Shown piece after piece: positions 1 to 7,881 of a stretch of DNA of 40,191 nucleotides. The stretch is from NCBI GenBank assembly GCA_002305915.1, contig DBRJ01000065.1:1-40191 (forward strand). The letters are read 5' to 3'. Under the pieces are notes generated by a model. It was not told where the DNA came from. It was given only the letters and a program-made list of their open reading frames with translations, and did not search any database. Within the stretch, counting starts at the first letter, position 1, and every line of letters starts with the position of its first letter. This DNA comes from Pelotomaculum sp. UBA1371 (lineage in GTDB: Bacteria > Bacillota > Desulfotomaculia > Desulfotomaculales > Pelotomaculaceae). Made by a program: the position numbers and the translations under genes.

Positions 1-627
1 GAAGACATCAGCGTTGTCTCCTGGGTATTGCCCATTCATTCCCTGGTCAGGGCAACAAATCGCCGGGAAAAGACGCAACCCTCCCCTGAATGGTCCTATA
101 CCCGGAATTACGGAGAGGAGTTCAATAACAGTTTGAAAAAATTTGTGACGGACTGGCTGGAAGCCAGGGGTTGCCCGGCGGTTGCCCCTTCCCTGCTGCC
201 CGGATTTAAGATTATTAAGGACCCGGTCCGGAGAAATTTCACCTCAACCTGGTCGGAACGGCATATCGCTTATGCCTGCGGCCTGGGCACATTCAGCCTA
301 AACGATGGACTGATTACCGCCCGGGGGATTGCCCACCGTCTGGGAAGCGTAGTTGTAAACACGAAACTGCCCCGGGCGGAGCGCCCTTACAGTGGACACA
401 TGGACTACTGCCTAGCAAGCCGGGGCTGCACCGCCTGCATCAGGCGCTGCCCGGTTAATGCTCTCAACAGCGGGGGCCATGACAAGGAACTGTGCAATAT
501 AATGAATTACAGCGGGGAAGAAGCCGCCCGCCGCAGGGAACGGCTGGGTTTTGAGCAAACGGGCTGCGGGCTCTGCCAGGTGGGTGTGCCCTGTGAAGAT
601 CGTATTCCGGCCAGAAAGTCACCATAA
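1..627 (+). CDS. QueG-like 4Fe-4S cluster protein (5' end cut by window)
   Basis: The reading frame is open from base 1, so the protein starts upstream of the window and only about 208 C-terminal residues are visible. It carries two cysteine clusters: CLASRGCTACIRRCP, a ferredoxin-type 4Fe-4S motif, and TGCGLCQVGVPC near the end. The preceding stretch (WSERHIAYACGLGTFSLNDG, then ARGIAHRLGSVV) resembles the region before the clusters of epoxyqueuosine reductase (QueG) and its many clostridial relatives. QueG itself reduces epoxyqueuosine in tRNA with a cobalamin cofactor. The cobalamin-binding N-terminus is not visible and the second cluster is unusual, so a QueG-related ferredoxin-like reductase of unknown substrate is the safest call. 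No partner gene is visible in the window. Confidence 0.7.
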   Translation, partial: EDISVVSWVLPIHSLVRATNRREKTQPSPEWSYTRNYGEEFNNSLKKFVTDWLEARGCPAVAPSLLPGFKIIKDPVRRNFTSTWSERHIAYACGLGTFSLNDGLITARGIAHRLGSVVVNTKLPRAERPYSGHMDYCLASRGCTACIRRCPVNALNSGGHDKELCNIMNYSGEEAARRRERLGFEQTGCGLCQVGVPCEDRIPARKSP

Positions 628-653
628 CCCCAGAAAAAGTACCCCTTTATACA

Positions 654-682
654 TTGACAGCTTCCCAAAAAAATGATAGAAG
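654..682 (+). promoter_or_regulatory. Candidate sigma-A promoter for the TM2-like gene
   Basis: A perfect -35 box TTGACA (654-659) is followed after 17 bases by TAGAAG (677-682), a 4/6 match to the -10 consensus. It lies about 100 bases upstream of the TTG start at 780 and nothing else in the 152-base gap competes with it. The weak -10 box keeps confidence moderate. Confidence 0.45.
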
Positions 683-752
683 CATGTTATCCATATGTAT
701 GTTTTATGCAATGTGAGAATCCAGGGAAAACCAGCCTAACGAGAGAAAACGC

Positions 753-822
753 CGGATTATTGAGGGAGGTAATAAAGAATTGAAGAACCCGGGCCTGGCA
801 GCAGTGCTTTCATTTTTCATTT
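753..822 (+). repeat. 70-bp direct repeat, copy 1 (RBS and 5' end of TM2-like gene)
   Basis: This segment, covering the GGGAGG ribosome-binding site and the first codons of the TM2-like gene, recurs at 1664-1733 in the same orientation with four mismatches in 70 bases. See the truncated second copy. Confidence 0.9.
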
Positions 823-1013
823 CCGGTTTGGGACAGATTTATAACGGACAAATAGCAAAAGGTGTGGGACTCATAGTTCTCCAGGCGATAAACGCGTTGC
901 TCATGTTTGTGTTAGTTGGTTTTATTACATATCCCGCTGTATGGATCTACGGCATGTATGACGCTTATAAAACAGCCGAGAGAATTAACAGCAAAGGCTC
1001 ACATAACCAGTAA
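780..1013 (+). CDS. TM2-domain-like small membrane protein
   Basis: A 77-residue protein with two hydrophobic segments (about residues 6-20 and 26-54) joined by a short GLGQIYNGQ turn, ending in the polar tail YDAYKTAERIN. This is the layout of small TM2/NINE-type membrane proteins found in many bacteria; their function is unknown. The start is a TTG at 780 preceded by GGGAGG with good spacing. A perfect hairpin plus T-run follows at 1070-1090, so the gene is probably transcribed alone from the promoter at 654-682. The first dozen codons and the RBS are duplicated at 1664-1733. Confidence 0.75.
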   Translation: MKNPGLAAVLSFFISGLGQIYNGQIAKGVGLIVLQAINALLMFVLVGFITYPAVWIYGMYDAYKTAERINSKGSHNQ

Positions 1014-1069
1014 CCGGCCAGCTCATAACATTTTTCAGAAAGCAAAGGAAGTATATTCCTCTAACAGAC

Positions 1070-1090
1070 AAAGAGCCTGGAGGCTCTTTT
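1070..1090 (+). terminator. Intrinsic terminator after the TM2-like gene
   Basis: AAAGAGCC (1070-1077), a TGGA loop and GGCTCTTT (1082-1089) form a perfect 8-bp stem ending in a T-run. It stands 57 bases after the stop of the TM2-like gene. Because the arms start with AAA and end with TTT, it could also stop transcripts coming from the convergent gene at 1093-1458. Confidence 0.8.
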
Positions 1091-1092
1091 GT

Positions 1093-1458
1093 TTATATAA
1101 AATATTGTACACTTAATATCAGCGATTTTTTTGATGGTAAATCCTTTTCTTCTATACTTTCAATATAATTATAATAAATACCCTGTTGTTCTAAAGCATT
1201 TTTTAGGTTTTCGTTTACAAAAACTAATTCTAAATATTTCCTGTACTTATCGTCATTATATTTTCCATCTATAATCCATATTGTGTTGATTGAATAACAG
1301 ATTAATTGAATTTTTTCCATTCTAATACCTTGTCGAACGCGGCTTTCGGCATCTTTAAAATTATTTGCCATGATTTCATTAAAATCATTCAATTGTTTTA
1401 TGACTAATCCTTGAGCGACTTCATTTTGCGTAAAGCCCATAATATAATACTTACTCAT
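1093..1458 (-). CDS. Hypothetical protein, AT-rich orphan
   Basis: A 121-residue protein starting MSKYYIMGFTQNEVAQG. I do not recognise it. I chose the ATG at 1458 because a purine-rich GGAAGGGGTGGGGGT lies directly upstream; the frame stays open to 1572, but the extra codons look non-coding. The protein is rich in Asn, Ile, Tyr and Lys, has no evident signal peptide or membrane segment, and is predicted mixed alpha/beta by eye. Codon use and base composition are clearly more AT-rich than every neighbour, which suggests recent acquisition. It lies between the two copies of the 70-bp repeat and is convergent with the TM2-like gene. Confidence 0.5.
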   Translation of the reverse strand: MSKYYIMGFTQNEVAQGLVIKQLNDFNEIMANNFKDAESRVRQGIRMEKIQLICYSINTIWIIDGKYNDDKYRKYLELVFVNENLKNALEQQGIYYNYIESIEEKDLPSKKSLILSVQYFI

Positions 1459-1663
1459 ACCCCCACCCCTTCCACATACCATAATTCGGTAAAAGGAAGC
1501 ATTTTCCTGCAAAAGAATAGAGCCCGGATTCTCTTCATTAAATGTTAGTCCCTGTCTGCGCATTCCTTGCATAATCCAATGCCTATATCCCCATTTTCGT
1601 AATCATCCTAACTATATAACAGTCCACAGTCAGGGCAAATAAGGTATCTGCCAATGCAATCGT

Positions 1664-1733
1664 CGGATTATTGAGGGAGGTAATGAACAATTGAAAAACC
1701 CGGGCTTGGCAGCAGTGCTTTCATTTTTCATTT
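1664..1733 (+). repeat. 70-bp direct repeat, copy 2
   Basis: It matches 753-822 at 66 of 70 positions, including the GGGAGG site, the TTG start and GGCAGCAGTGCTTTCATTTT. The repeat ends inside the 3' end of the convergent CoA ligase gene, whose stop codon is at 1728-1730. Confidence 0.9.
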
Positions 1734-1735
1734 TC
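1691..1735 (+). pseudogene. Truncated 5' copy of the TM2-like gene
   Basis: After the TTG at 1691 the frame reads like the first 13-14 residues of the TM2-like protein (KNPGLAAVLSFFI), then leaves the similarity and runs antisense into the end of the CoA ligase gene. The RBS is intact but the body of the gene is absent. It is a remnant of a tandem duplication or of a recombination event at this site, not a working gene. Confidence 0.65.
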
Positions 1736-3845
1736 TTCCAAACAAACTCATTCTGGCGTCCAGTACCAGCAACCCTTCTTTAAATACGCGCACCGGGTTC
1801 AAGTCCAATTCTTTGATCTCGCGGTGTTCCATAACCAGCCTGGAGACAGCCAGCAGCAATTGTTCCAGGGCTTGGATATCGCAGGGAGTCTGTCCCCTGA
1901 TTCCCCTTAAAAGGGGATAGGCCTTCGTTTCCCGGATCATTTCCGCAGCATCAAAGGGCATGAGCGGGGCGATTCTGAAAGAAACATCCTGAAACACCTC
2001 GGTAAAGATCCCGCCCAGGCCGAACATGATCGCCGGTCCGAAGACTTCATCCTCCAGTGCCCCCACGATGACTTCCAGACCCTGCGGCGCCTGCCTGCAA
2101 ACCAGGACACCCTCGATGGATGCGCCGGGTACGGCCGCCAGGACCCTGGCAAGGATCCGGTCGTAGGCCTCCCGGACCTGGCTCGGTGTTTCAAGGCCTG
2201 TGATTACCCCGCCTGCATCGCTCTTATGAGCTACGTCCGGGGAGACAATTTTGAGCACCACCGGATACCCTGTGCCGGCTGCGATTTTCACAGCCTCTTC
2301 AGCGCTGCGGGCCAGCCCGTGCTCCGGATAGGGAATGTTGTAGCGTTTGAGGTACTGGACAGCCTCCGGTTCGGTTATCAATCGGCTCTCCGCCGCCTTG
2401 TCCCGCAGCGGCAGATCCGTCAGGGACAAAGAATAAGCTCCCTCCCCCGCCTGCCGCTCACGGCGGAAGCGGGTCGCCCGGACAGCCGCCCCAATCCCTC
2501 TTATAGCGCGCTCCGGGCTGGAAAAGACAGGAATACCTGCGGCCATCATAGCCGGACGCCCTTTCTTCTCTTCCTCCCCGCCCCCCGCATAACTAACCGC
2601 TAAAGCAGCCTTGATCCTGCCGGCCAGCTCAACTGCAATTTCAGGCATACCGGGCATGGGGTCACCCAGGTTCAACAGAATAATGTCCGCTGCCTCATAT
2701 TTATCAGCCAGCAAAATAACAGGCTTGAAACCCTCCGACGGGACATACCCAAGGTCTATGGGGTTGGCTAAATGAGCCAGAGGTGAGATGCCAAGGCTCT
2801 GGATTTCCCGGACAAGCCCGTCGGGCAGCGGCGGCAGGACCAGACCTTCAGCGCCGGCCTCGTCAGCAGCCAGGGTACCCATCCCCCCGGAGGTGGAAAT
2901 GGACAGGACCCGGTTGCCCCGGGGCTCCTTCAGAGCAGCGAGACCCCTGGCATAATCATAAAGTGTATCCAGGCTGCCGGCGTTAATCAAGCCGAATTGC
3001 CGGCAGGCGCCGCTAAAGACCTCATGCCGCCCGGCCAAAGAACCTGTATGGGAGCTAGCAGCCAGCCGTCCGGTTTCGCTGCGGCCGGCCTTGAGAACAG
3101 CCACGGGCTTGCGGAGCGTGGCCCTGGCGGCCGCTTCCAAAAAGCGCCGGCCATTTTTTATACCTTCCAGGTAAAGGGCGACAGCTCCGGTGTTTTCGTC
3201 AGTTGAAAAATATTCAAGGTAGTCTGCCTCGCAAAGGTCAGTCTGGTTTCCCAGGTTGATGGCCGCCGAGATCCCCAGGCCTTCGCCGGCCGCCCACTCA
3301 GATAGGGCCGCCGTAACCGAACCGCTCTGGGCAACCACGGCCAGCGGCCCCCGGGTAGTGATCACCGGGAAGAACATGGCGCACAGCTTGTTGGGCAGGT
3401 AGTTGATCCCCTGAATATTGGGCCCGGCAAAGCGCAGTCCAGTTTCCCGGGCGATGGCGGCGATCTCCTCTTCCAAATCAGCCCGGCCGGCTTCCCGGAA
3501 GCCGGCGCTTAAAATAACGGCTCCGGGAATTCCCTGTCCTGCAGCCTCCCGCAGGACCCCGGGCACAAATCTCGCCGGAACCAGAATCACAACCAGATCA
3601 GGGCGGCCGGGCAACTGGCTGAGGCTTTTGTACACTTTGAGGCCCAGCAGCTCCCCGCCCCTGGGGTTGACCGGGTAAACCCGGCCGTCGTAACCACCTT
3701 TCAGGATCGATTCCAGGGTCATGTAGCCAAGCTTGGCAGGATCGCTGGAAACACCGACGACAGCAACCGACCTGGCCTTGAAGATCCGGTCAATGGCCTG
3801 TACAGTTTGCAACAATTGCTTACCCGGGCCTTCACCTGCAGACAT
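1728..3845 (-). CDS. Acetate--CoA ligase (ADP-forming), alpha-beta fused, copy 1
   Basis: A 705-residue single-chain acyl-CoA synthetase of the NDP-forming (ACD) family, interconverting acyl-CoA + ADP + Pi with acid + CoA + ATP. Domains in order: CoA-binding Rossmann domain (about 25-120, SVAVVGVSSDPAKLG), succinyl-CoA-ligase-like domains (about 150-450) with the phosphohistidine motif SSHTGSLAG (His about residue 266), and a C-terminal ATP-grasp domain (about 480-705) with HKSDAGGV. The length is that of fused ACDs. I place the start at the ATG at 3845, which has GGGAGGG at good spacing, rather than 12 codons upstream. It is transcribed alone, with a 420-base gene-free leader region upstream. 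In syntrophic and fermentative anaerobes such enzymes conserve energy from acyl-CoA; the substrate cannot be read from sequence. A second copy lies at 37433. Confidence 0.9.
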   Translation of the reverse strand: MSAGEGPGKQLLQTVQAIDRIFKARSVAVVGVSSDPAKLGYMTLESILKGGYDGRVYPVNPRGGELLGLKVYKSLSQLPGRPDLVVILVPARFVPGVLREAAGQGIPGAVILSAGFREAGRADLEEEIAAIARETGLRFAGPNIQGINYLPNKLCAMFFPVITTRGPLAVVAQSGSVTAALSEWAAGEGLGISAAINLGNQTDLCEADYLEYFSTDENTGAVALYLEGIKNGRRFLEAAARATLRKPVAVLKAGRSETGRLAASSHTGSLAGRHEVFSGACRQFGLINAGSLDTLYDYARGLAALKEPRGNRVLSISTSGGMGTLAADEAGAEGLVLPPLPDGLVREIQSLGISPLAHLANPIDLGYVPSEGFKPVILLADKYEAADIILLNLGDPMPGMPEIAVELAGRIKAALAVSYAGGGEEEKKGRPAMMAAGIPVFSSPERAIRGIGAAVRATRFRRERQAGEGAYSLSLTDLPLRDKAAESRLITEPEAVQYLKRYNIPYPEHGLARSAEEAVKIAAGTGYPVVLKIVSPDVAHKSDAGGVITGLETPSQVREAYDRILARVLAAVPGASIEGVLVCRQAPQGLEVIVGALEDEVFGPAIMFGLGGIFTEVFQDVSFRIAPLMPFDAAEMIRETKAYPLLRGIRGQTPCDIQALEQLLLAVSRLVMEHREIKELDLNPVRVFKEGLLVLDARMSLFGRK

Positions 3846-3881
3846 ACCGGTCCCTCCCTTAAGATTTTTTAGTATTCGCAA

Positions 3882-4301
3882 ACATCCCTTTGATTCATGC
3901 CCGATGTTTTTACTTCTCCCGGCTGCCCGCCCCTTTGCTGAAAAACCGGCATGGCCGTGAACACAGCCTGCTGAATCTGTTTTTAACAGGAATTAAGTGG
4001 AATTGGGAATTCTTTGTTGCTGAGGTTTGTTGGTGAACTGCAGCTGTATATGGACTAAACTGCAAATTTTTTGGTGTGGTTTGAAACAAGATAGCAGTTA
4101 ACGAAGATCTTCTGAGTTTGATTTCCGGATTTTAATAATTGATCCTTAACTAGTCTGCGGATTTTTTGTTTTGTTGCCTTGCTGCTGGTGTCAGCGGGGT
4201 ATGGGTTAATTAATAAAGCCTGCGTAACTGTCAGAGGCAGTTACTGCCCGGGTACGCATAACAACCGGCGCAGTCGCCAGATGTTCCATTAACGGTAAAA
4301 T
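3882..4301. other. Gene-free stretch between yraN and the CoA ligase
   Basis: No supported gene. It is more AT-rich than its surroundings. It holds a perfect 7-bp hairpin GTAACTG/CAGTTAC (4224-4244) downstream of yraN without a strong T-run, and a direct repeat of AACTGCA near 4040-4070. It may serve as 3' end of the yraN transcript and leader of the CoA ligase. I found no convincing promoter hexamers. Confidence 0.4.
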
Positions 4302-4664
4302 TCAAAAGGCATCTTCAATATGCTCCAACCTCTTGACCCGGCCCTCCCTGTTGAATAAAACAGCAACCACATCAAAACGGCAGCTTCTGTCCGTCTCTCC
4401 TGCCGCCTTGAGATATTGCCAGGCCAGCTGGCGGAGTTTCAGCTTCTTGCGCACCGTGACGCTTTCCTGGGCCAGGCCGTAATTTTCACTGCTACGGGAG
4501 CGCACTTCCACAAAAACCAGCACATCCCGGTCCATGGCCACGATATCTATTTCCCCCAGGCGGCAGGTATAATTCCTGCGCAACAGGGTGTAGCCGTTTT
4601 TTTCAAGGTAGCATGCCGCAGCATCTTCCCCCTGCCGGCCCAGTTTCTTTCTCTGAATGGTCAT
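4302..4664 (-). CDS. yraN: YraN/UPF0102 family endonuclease-like protein
   Basis: A 120-residue protein with the family pattern GEDAAACYLEKNGY, then LGEIDIVAMDRDVLVFVEVRSR, the latter giving the acidic and lysine/arginine core of a restriction-endonuclease-like fold. The usual family length is about 115-130. Function is unresolved; a role in nucleic acid processing has been proposed for the fold. GGAGCAGGAGC sits just before the ATG. It is the last gene of the rplS-lepB-rbgA-rnhB-yraN run, 43 bases after rnhB, as is common in Firmicutes. Confidence 0.88.
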   Translation of the reverse strand: MTIQRKKLGRQGEDAAACYLEKNGYTLLRRNYTCRLGEIDIVAMDRDVLVFVEVRSRSSENYGLAQESVTVRKKLKLRQLAWQYLKAAGETDRSCRFDVVAVLFNREGRVKRLEHIEDAF

Positions 4665-4707
4665 GCTCCTGCTCCTGTTTAGACACCCGTACCGCCCGGC
4701 AAGCCCT

Positions 4708-5502
4708 TTAAATTATTTCAAGCATGTCCCGCACAGGCTGGAAACCCGCCCTGTGAATGGGGCAAGGCCCGAAACGCTTCAAGGCCTGGAGATGCTCCGG
4801 CGTTGCGTAGCCTTTGTGTCGCCTGAAGCCGTACTCCGGATACAGCCTGTCGTAGGAATCCATCAGCTGATCCCTGGTCACCTTGGCCAGGATCGAGGCC
4901 GCAGCAATGGAGGCGCTGAGCCCGTCCCCGCCGATTAGGGGTGTTTGGGGCAAATCCAGCCCTGTGATTTTAAAACCATCCACCAGGAGGTACGTAGGTT
5001 TCCCCGGAAGATCCTGGACCGCCCTGCGCATGGCCACCAGGCCGGCCTGATGGATATTTTGTTGCAGGATCTCTTCTACCGTGGACATGCCGGTAGCCCA
5101 CCCCAGGGCAGTTTTTTTAATCAGAACAGCCAGCTCTTCGCGTTTTTTAGCGGTGAGCTTCTTGGAATCGTTTAAATAGGGAAGCCCGGCCTGCGGAGGT
5201 AAAATGACGGCGGCCGCAACCACCGGTCCGGCCAGGGGACCCCGCCCCGCCTCGTCCACCCCGGCGACAAGTTCATATCCTGCAGCCCTGAGGTCTTCTT
5301 CGTAAAGATACATTTTAGCAAGGCGCTTTCTTTCGGAGTCCAACACAGCCTCTGCCCGTTTCAGCCGCCTGTAAATCTCACGGACTCCGGCCCTGGGGTC
5401 ATCCGCCAGGGCCGGAAGGTGCTCCTGCCAGTCCTCCCTGGGGCCTTTAAACAACTTTTTAATTTCCGCTACTGAAAGTTTTGATAAATTCAGGAAAAAC
5501 AC
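4708..5502 (-). CDS. rnhB: Ribonuclease HII
   Basis: RNase HII cleaves RNA in RNA-DNA hybrids and starts removal of single ribonucleotides from DNA. The 264-residue protein shows the GVDEAGRGPLAGPVV signature (Asp83-Glu84), LLVDGF (Asp about 176) and AASILAKVTRD, giving the DEDD metal site. The N-terminal 75 residues match the extension seen in Bacillus RnhB (a SVAEIKKL-type start), so a long form is reasonable. The start at 5502 is a GTG without a good ribosome-binding site, so the exact N-terminus is uncertain. It follows rbgA after 141 bases and precedes yraN. Confidence 0.93.
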   Translation of the reverse strand: MFFLNLSKLSVAEIKKLFKGPREDWQEHLPALADDPRAGVREIYRRLKRAEAVLDSERKRLAKMYLYEEDLRAAGYELVAGVDEAGRGPLAGPVVAAAVILPPQAGLPYLNDSKKLTAKKREELAVLIKKTALGWATGMSTVEEILQQNIHQAGLVAMRRAVQDLPGKPTYLLVDGFKITGLDLPQTPLIGGDGLSASIAAASILAKVTRDQLMDSYDRLYPEYGFRRHKGYATPEHLQALKRFGPCPIHRAGFQPVRDMLEII

Positions 5503-5643
5503 TCCAGGAGATTAATATTATGTATATTCTAAGCAGAAAGCGCGAACCCCTGCCCTACCAGGAAAAATATTGTTCAAATGTTTAAAAACGATAATAAACA
5601 GCCAGATAAGCTTCATTCATTTTTATCTTCCAATGACAATGTT

Positions 5644-6510
5644 TCAGCTGCTGGCTATCCCAGGGGAACCTGGCTCATCAAGGGTATACCGCCCCAGTCT
5701 GCCCTCCCTGAATTCCTTCAGGACGGTGCGGGCGGACTTGGTGGTATCAACCACTCCTCCAGAAAGGTAGTACCCTCTTGCGGCTCCAATTGCTTCCAGC
5801 AGTTCCTCCTGCCCGGACGGCAGCAAGTCCAGTTTGTAACGCTCCCTTAGGGCTTCCGGGCGATTTTCGGCAAGCCAACGGGCCAGTTTTCCAGCTACGG
5901 CGTAAAAATCATAGACTTCTTCCTTGATCGCGCCGGTGGCAGCCAGACGAAAAGCTGCCTCCCTGTCTTCCAGCTTGGGCCAGAGAATACCCGGTGTATC
6001 CATCAGGTCGATGCTGCCCGCCACCCGGATCCATTGCCGGCCGCGGGTCACACCCGGTTTGTCGCCGGTCCTGGCTGCGCCGCGGCCCACCAGTTTATTG
6101 ATTAAAAGAGACTTGCCCACATTGGGAATACCCAGGACCATGCAGCGAGGGGCCCTGCTTCTCCTTCCGGAAGATGCCAGCTCAGCCATTTTAGGCGCCG
6201 CCAGTTCCCGGACCAGAGCCGGGATCTCCCGCATCCCCCTGCCCTGCAGGGCGTCCACGGCGGCTGCGCAAAAGCCTGACGCCCGGAAAAGATCGAGCCA
6301 GAGCCGGGTTTTTTCCGGATCCGCCAGACCTGACTTGTTTAAGACCACCAGGCGGGGTTTTTGTCCTCCTATTTTGTTGATCTCGGGGTTGCGGCTGCTG
6401 GAGGGAATTCTGGCATCCAAAACCTCAATCACCACGTCCACCAGTTTCATGTTCTCTAAAACCAGCCGCCTGGTCTTGGCCATATGCCCGGGGTACCATT
6501 GTATGTCCAT
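5644..6510 (-). CDS. rbgA: Ribosome biogenesis GTPase A (YlqF)
   Basis: A circularly permuted GTPase that acts in late 50S subunit assembly (uL16 incorporation, Bacillus data). The permuted motif order is visible: G4 at NKSG (58-61), P-loop GIPNVGKS (127-134), G2 region KPGVTRG, G3 DTPG (171-174), then the C-terminal helical ribosome-binding domain. Length 288 fits the family. One oddity: the G4 motif is normally NKxD, and the Asp that reads guanine is Gly here. The start ATG at 6510 follows GGAAGG. It lies between lepB and rnhB, the usual Firmicute neighbourhood. Confidence 0.93.
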   Translation of the reverse strand: MDIQWYPGHMAKTRRLVLENMKLVDVVIEVLDARIPSSSRNPEINKIGGQKPRLVVLNKSGLADPEKTRLWLDLFRASGFCAAAVDALQGRGMREIPALVRELAAPKMAELASSGRRSRAPRCMVLGIPNVGKSLLINKLVGRGAARTGDKPGVTRGRQWIRVAGSIDLMDTPGILWPKLEDREAAFRLAATGAIKEEVYDFYAVAGKLARWLAENRPEALRERYKLDLLPSGQEELLEAIGAARGYYLSGGVVDTTKSARTVLKEFREGRLGRYTLDEPGSPGIASS

Positions 6511-6702
6511 AAGTCATCCTTCCAGTGGGTTGTGCAAGAAAAGGGAGCTCTCCAATATTACCTGTTTTTTGAGAATTAACAAAAGAGGAAAGGTTAAAAT
6601 AATTAGCCGACACGTTATTCTTACAGTAATACTTTTTTACATTTATTACATAATTCCCATATAGACGCACTTAAAAAAACCGGCTTGGAATCCTTTCATG
6701 CT

Positions 6703-7257
6703 TTATTTAGCCATTGTGCCAATCCTGTCAGGCGGCCAGTAGATTACAACAGCTTCACCAATAATCAGATCCTCGGATAAAAACCCCCACACTCTGCTGT
6801 CATCGCTGTTATTGCGGTTGTCCCCCAGCATCAGGTAGTGACCTTCCGGCACCTTTACGGGACCGAAATCAGCAAATCTCAATCCCCCGGGCAGGTAGTT
6901 CTCGGGCACCACTTCGCCGTTGATGTAGAGGCGGCTGTCCTTCAAGGCCACTGTCTCCCCGCCTGAGGCGATTAACCTTTTCACAAAATTACGTTTTGGA
7001 TCCCGGGGGTATTTAAAAACGACGATGTCCCCGCGTTCCGGCTCCTGGAAATGATAATTCAGTTTACTTACAATAATCCGGTCATTTTCCTTAAGGTTGG
7101 GCTCCATGGAACCGGACGGGATATAAAACGGCTCCAGGATAAACAGCCGGATCACCACTGCCAGTATCACCGCAATTGCCACCGACTCAATAATCTCACC
7201 AAAAAACGAGCGCTTCCCGGTTTTTGGGAGCGCTTTCTTTTCGTTGCCTTGCTCCAT
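6703..7257 (-). CDS. lepB: Signal peptidase I
   Basis: Membrane-bound leader peptidase that removes signal peptides from Sec substrates. One N-terminal membrane anchor (about residues 20-42) is followed by the catalytic box PSGSMEPNL (Ser50) and FVKRLIASGGE (Lys93), then GDNRNNSDDSR and the closing beta domain. The 184-residue length is typical of the Firmicute SipS type with a single membrane anchor. I prefer the ATG at 7257, preceded by GGGAGG, over the longer frame to 7287. Co-transcription with rplS is reduced by the terminator at 7359-7387, so readthrough or a separate promoter may be needed. Confidence 0.93.
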   Translation of the reverse strand: MEQGNEKKALPKTGKRSFFGEIIESVAIAVILAVVIRLFILEPFYIPSGSMEPNLKENDRIIVSKLNYHFQEPERGDIVVFKYPRDPKRNFVKRLIASGGETVALKDSRLYINGEVVPENYLPGGLRFADFGPVKVPEGHYLMLGDNRNNSDDSRVWGFLSEDLIIGEAVVIYWPPDRIGTMAK

Positions 7258-7358
7258 ATTGCTGCCTCCCCTCGTCCAGGCCGGCATTAACGTAAAAAGG
7301 ACTGTTTCCTACCGGCAAATAGGGCCAAAAGAAACTATCATCCAGCCCGGTAAAAATG

Positions 7359-7387
7359 CAAAAAGGGACTGTCGTGCCCAGTCCCTT
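7359..7387 (-). terminator. Intrinsic terminator after rplS
   Basis: On the minus strand AAGGGACT, a 9-base loop and AGTCCCTT are followed by T's, giving an 8-bp stem (7363-7370 with 7380-7387). It begins six bases beyond the rplS stop and so separates rplS from lepB. Confidence 0.82.
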
Positions 7388-7392
7388 CCAAC

Positions 7393-7734
7393 TTATCTCT
7401 TGTCTTGAATCCGGGCAGCCTTGCCGCGCAGTCCGCGCAGGTAATACAATCTTGCCCTGCGAACCCGGCCTCTTCTTACAACTTCGATTTTATCGATTTT
7501 TGGAGAATGCAGGGGAAATGTTCTTTCCACACCGACTCCATAAGAGACCCTCCGGACGGTAAAGGTTTCACCAATACCGCCGCCCCTGCGCCTGATCACA
7601 ACACCTTCAAAAATCTGGATTCTCTCCCGTCCCCCTTCCACAACCTTAACATGGATGCGGACGGTATCGCCGGGGTTAAATCTCACAATATCTTTTTTGA
7701 CCTGCTCTTGCTCAAGCGAATGAATGAGGTTCAT
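7393..7734 (-). CDS. rplS: Large ribosomal subunit protein bL19
   Basis: A 113-residue bL19, located at the 30S-50S interface. It shows FNPGDTVRIHVKVVEG, RIQIFEGVVIRRRGGG and the conserved SPKIDKIEVVRRGRVRRARLYYLR region over its whole length. The ATG at 7734 has AAGGAGGGA upstream. It has its own strong promoter (7819-7847) and terminator, so it is probably expressed as a separate unit from trmD-rimM, which allows high ribosomal-protein levels. Confidence 0.97.
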   Translation of the reverse strand: MNLIHSLEQEQVKKDIVRFNPGDTVRIHVKVVEGGRERIQIFEGVVIRRRGGGIGETFTVRRVSYGVGVERTFPLHSPKIDKIEVVRRGRVRRARLYYLRGLRGKAARIQDKR

Positions 7735-7818
7735 TAAAAAAGTCCCTCCTTCCCTCTAGGTGTTTCAAAATCTTTCAAGCACTTAAAAATATTCCTTTTT
7801 TTACACTCGACAAAGGTA

Positions 7819-7847
7819 ATTATAGCATAAACACCCCTGCTCATCAA
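7819..7847 (-). promoter_or_regulatory. Sigma-A promoter for rplS
   Basis: On the minus strand TTGATG (7842-7847), a 17-base spacer and a perfect TATAAT (7819-7824) with an extended TGC element directly before it. About 80 bases of 5' leader separate it from the rplS start. Bacillus rplS carries an autoregulatory leader RNA; whether this leader folds likewise I cannot tell. Confidence 0.8.
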
Positions 7848-7881
7848 CAATAAGGAATGGGGTGAAACCAGCTTAAAATTT

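Noticed and set aside
1459..1572. N-terminal extension of the AT-rich orphan protein to 1572
   Set aside because: The ATG at 1458 has a good purine-rich site directly upstream; the extra codons look non-coding.
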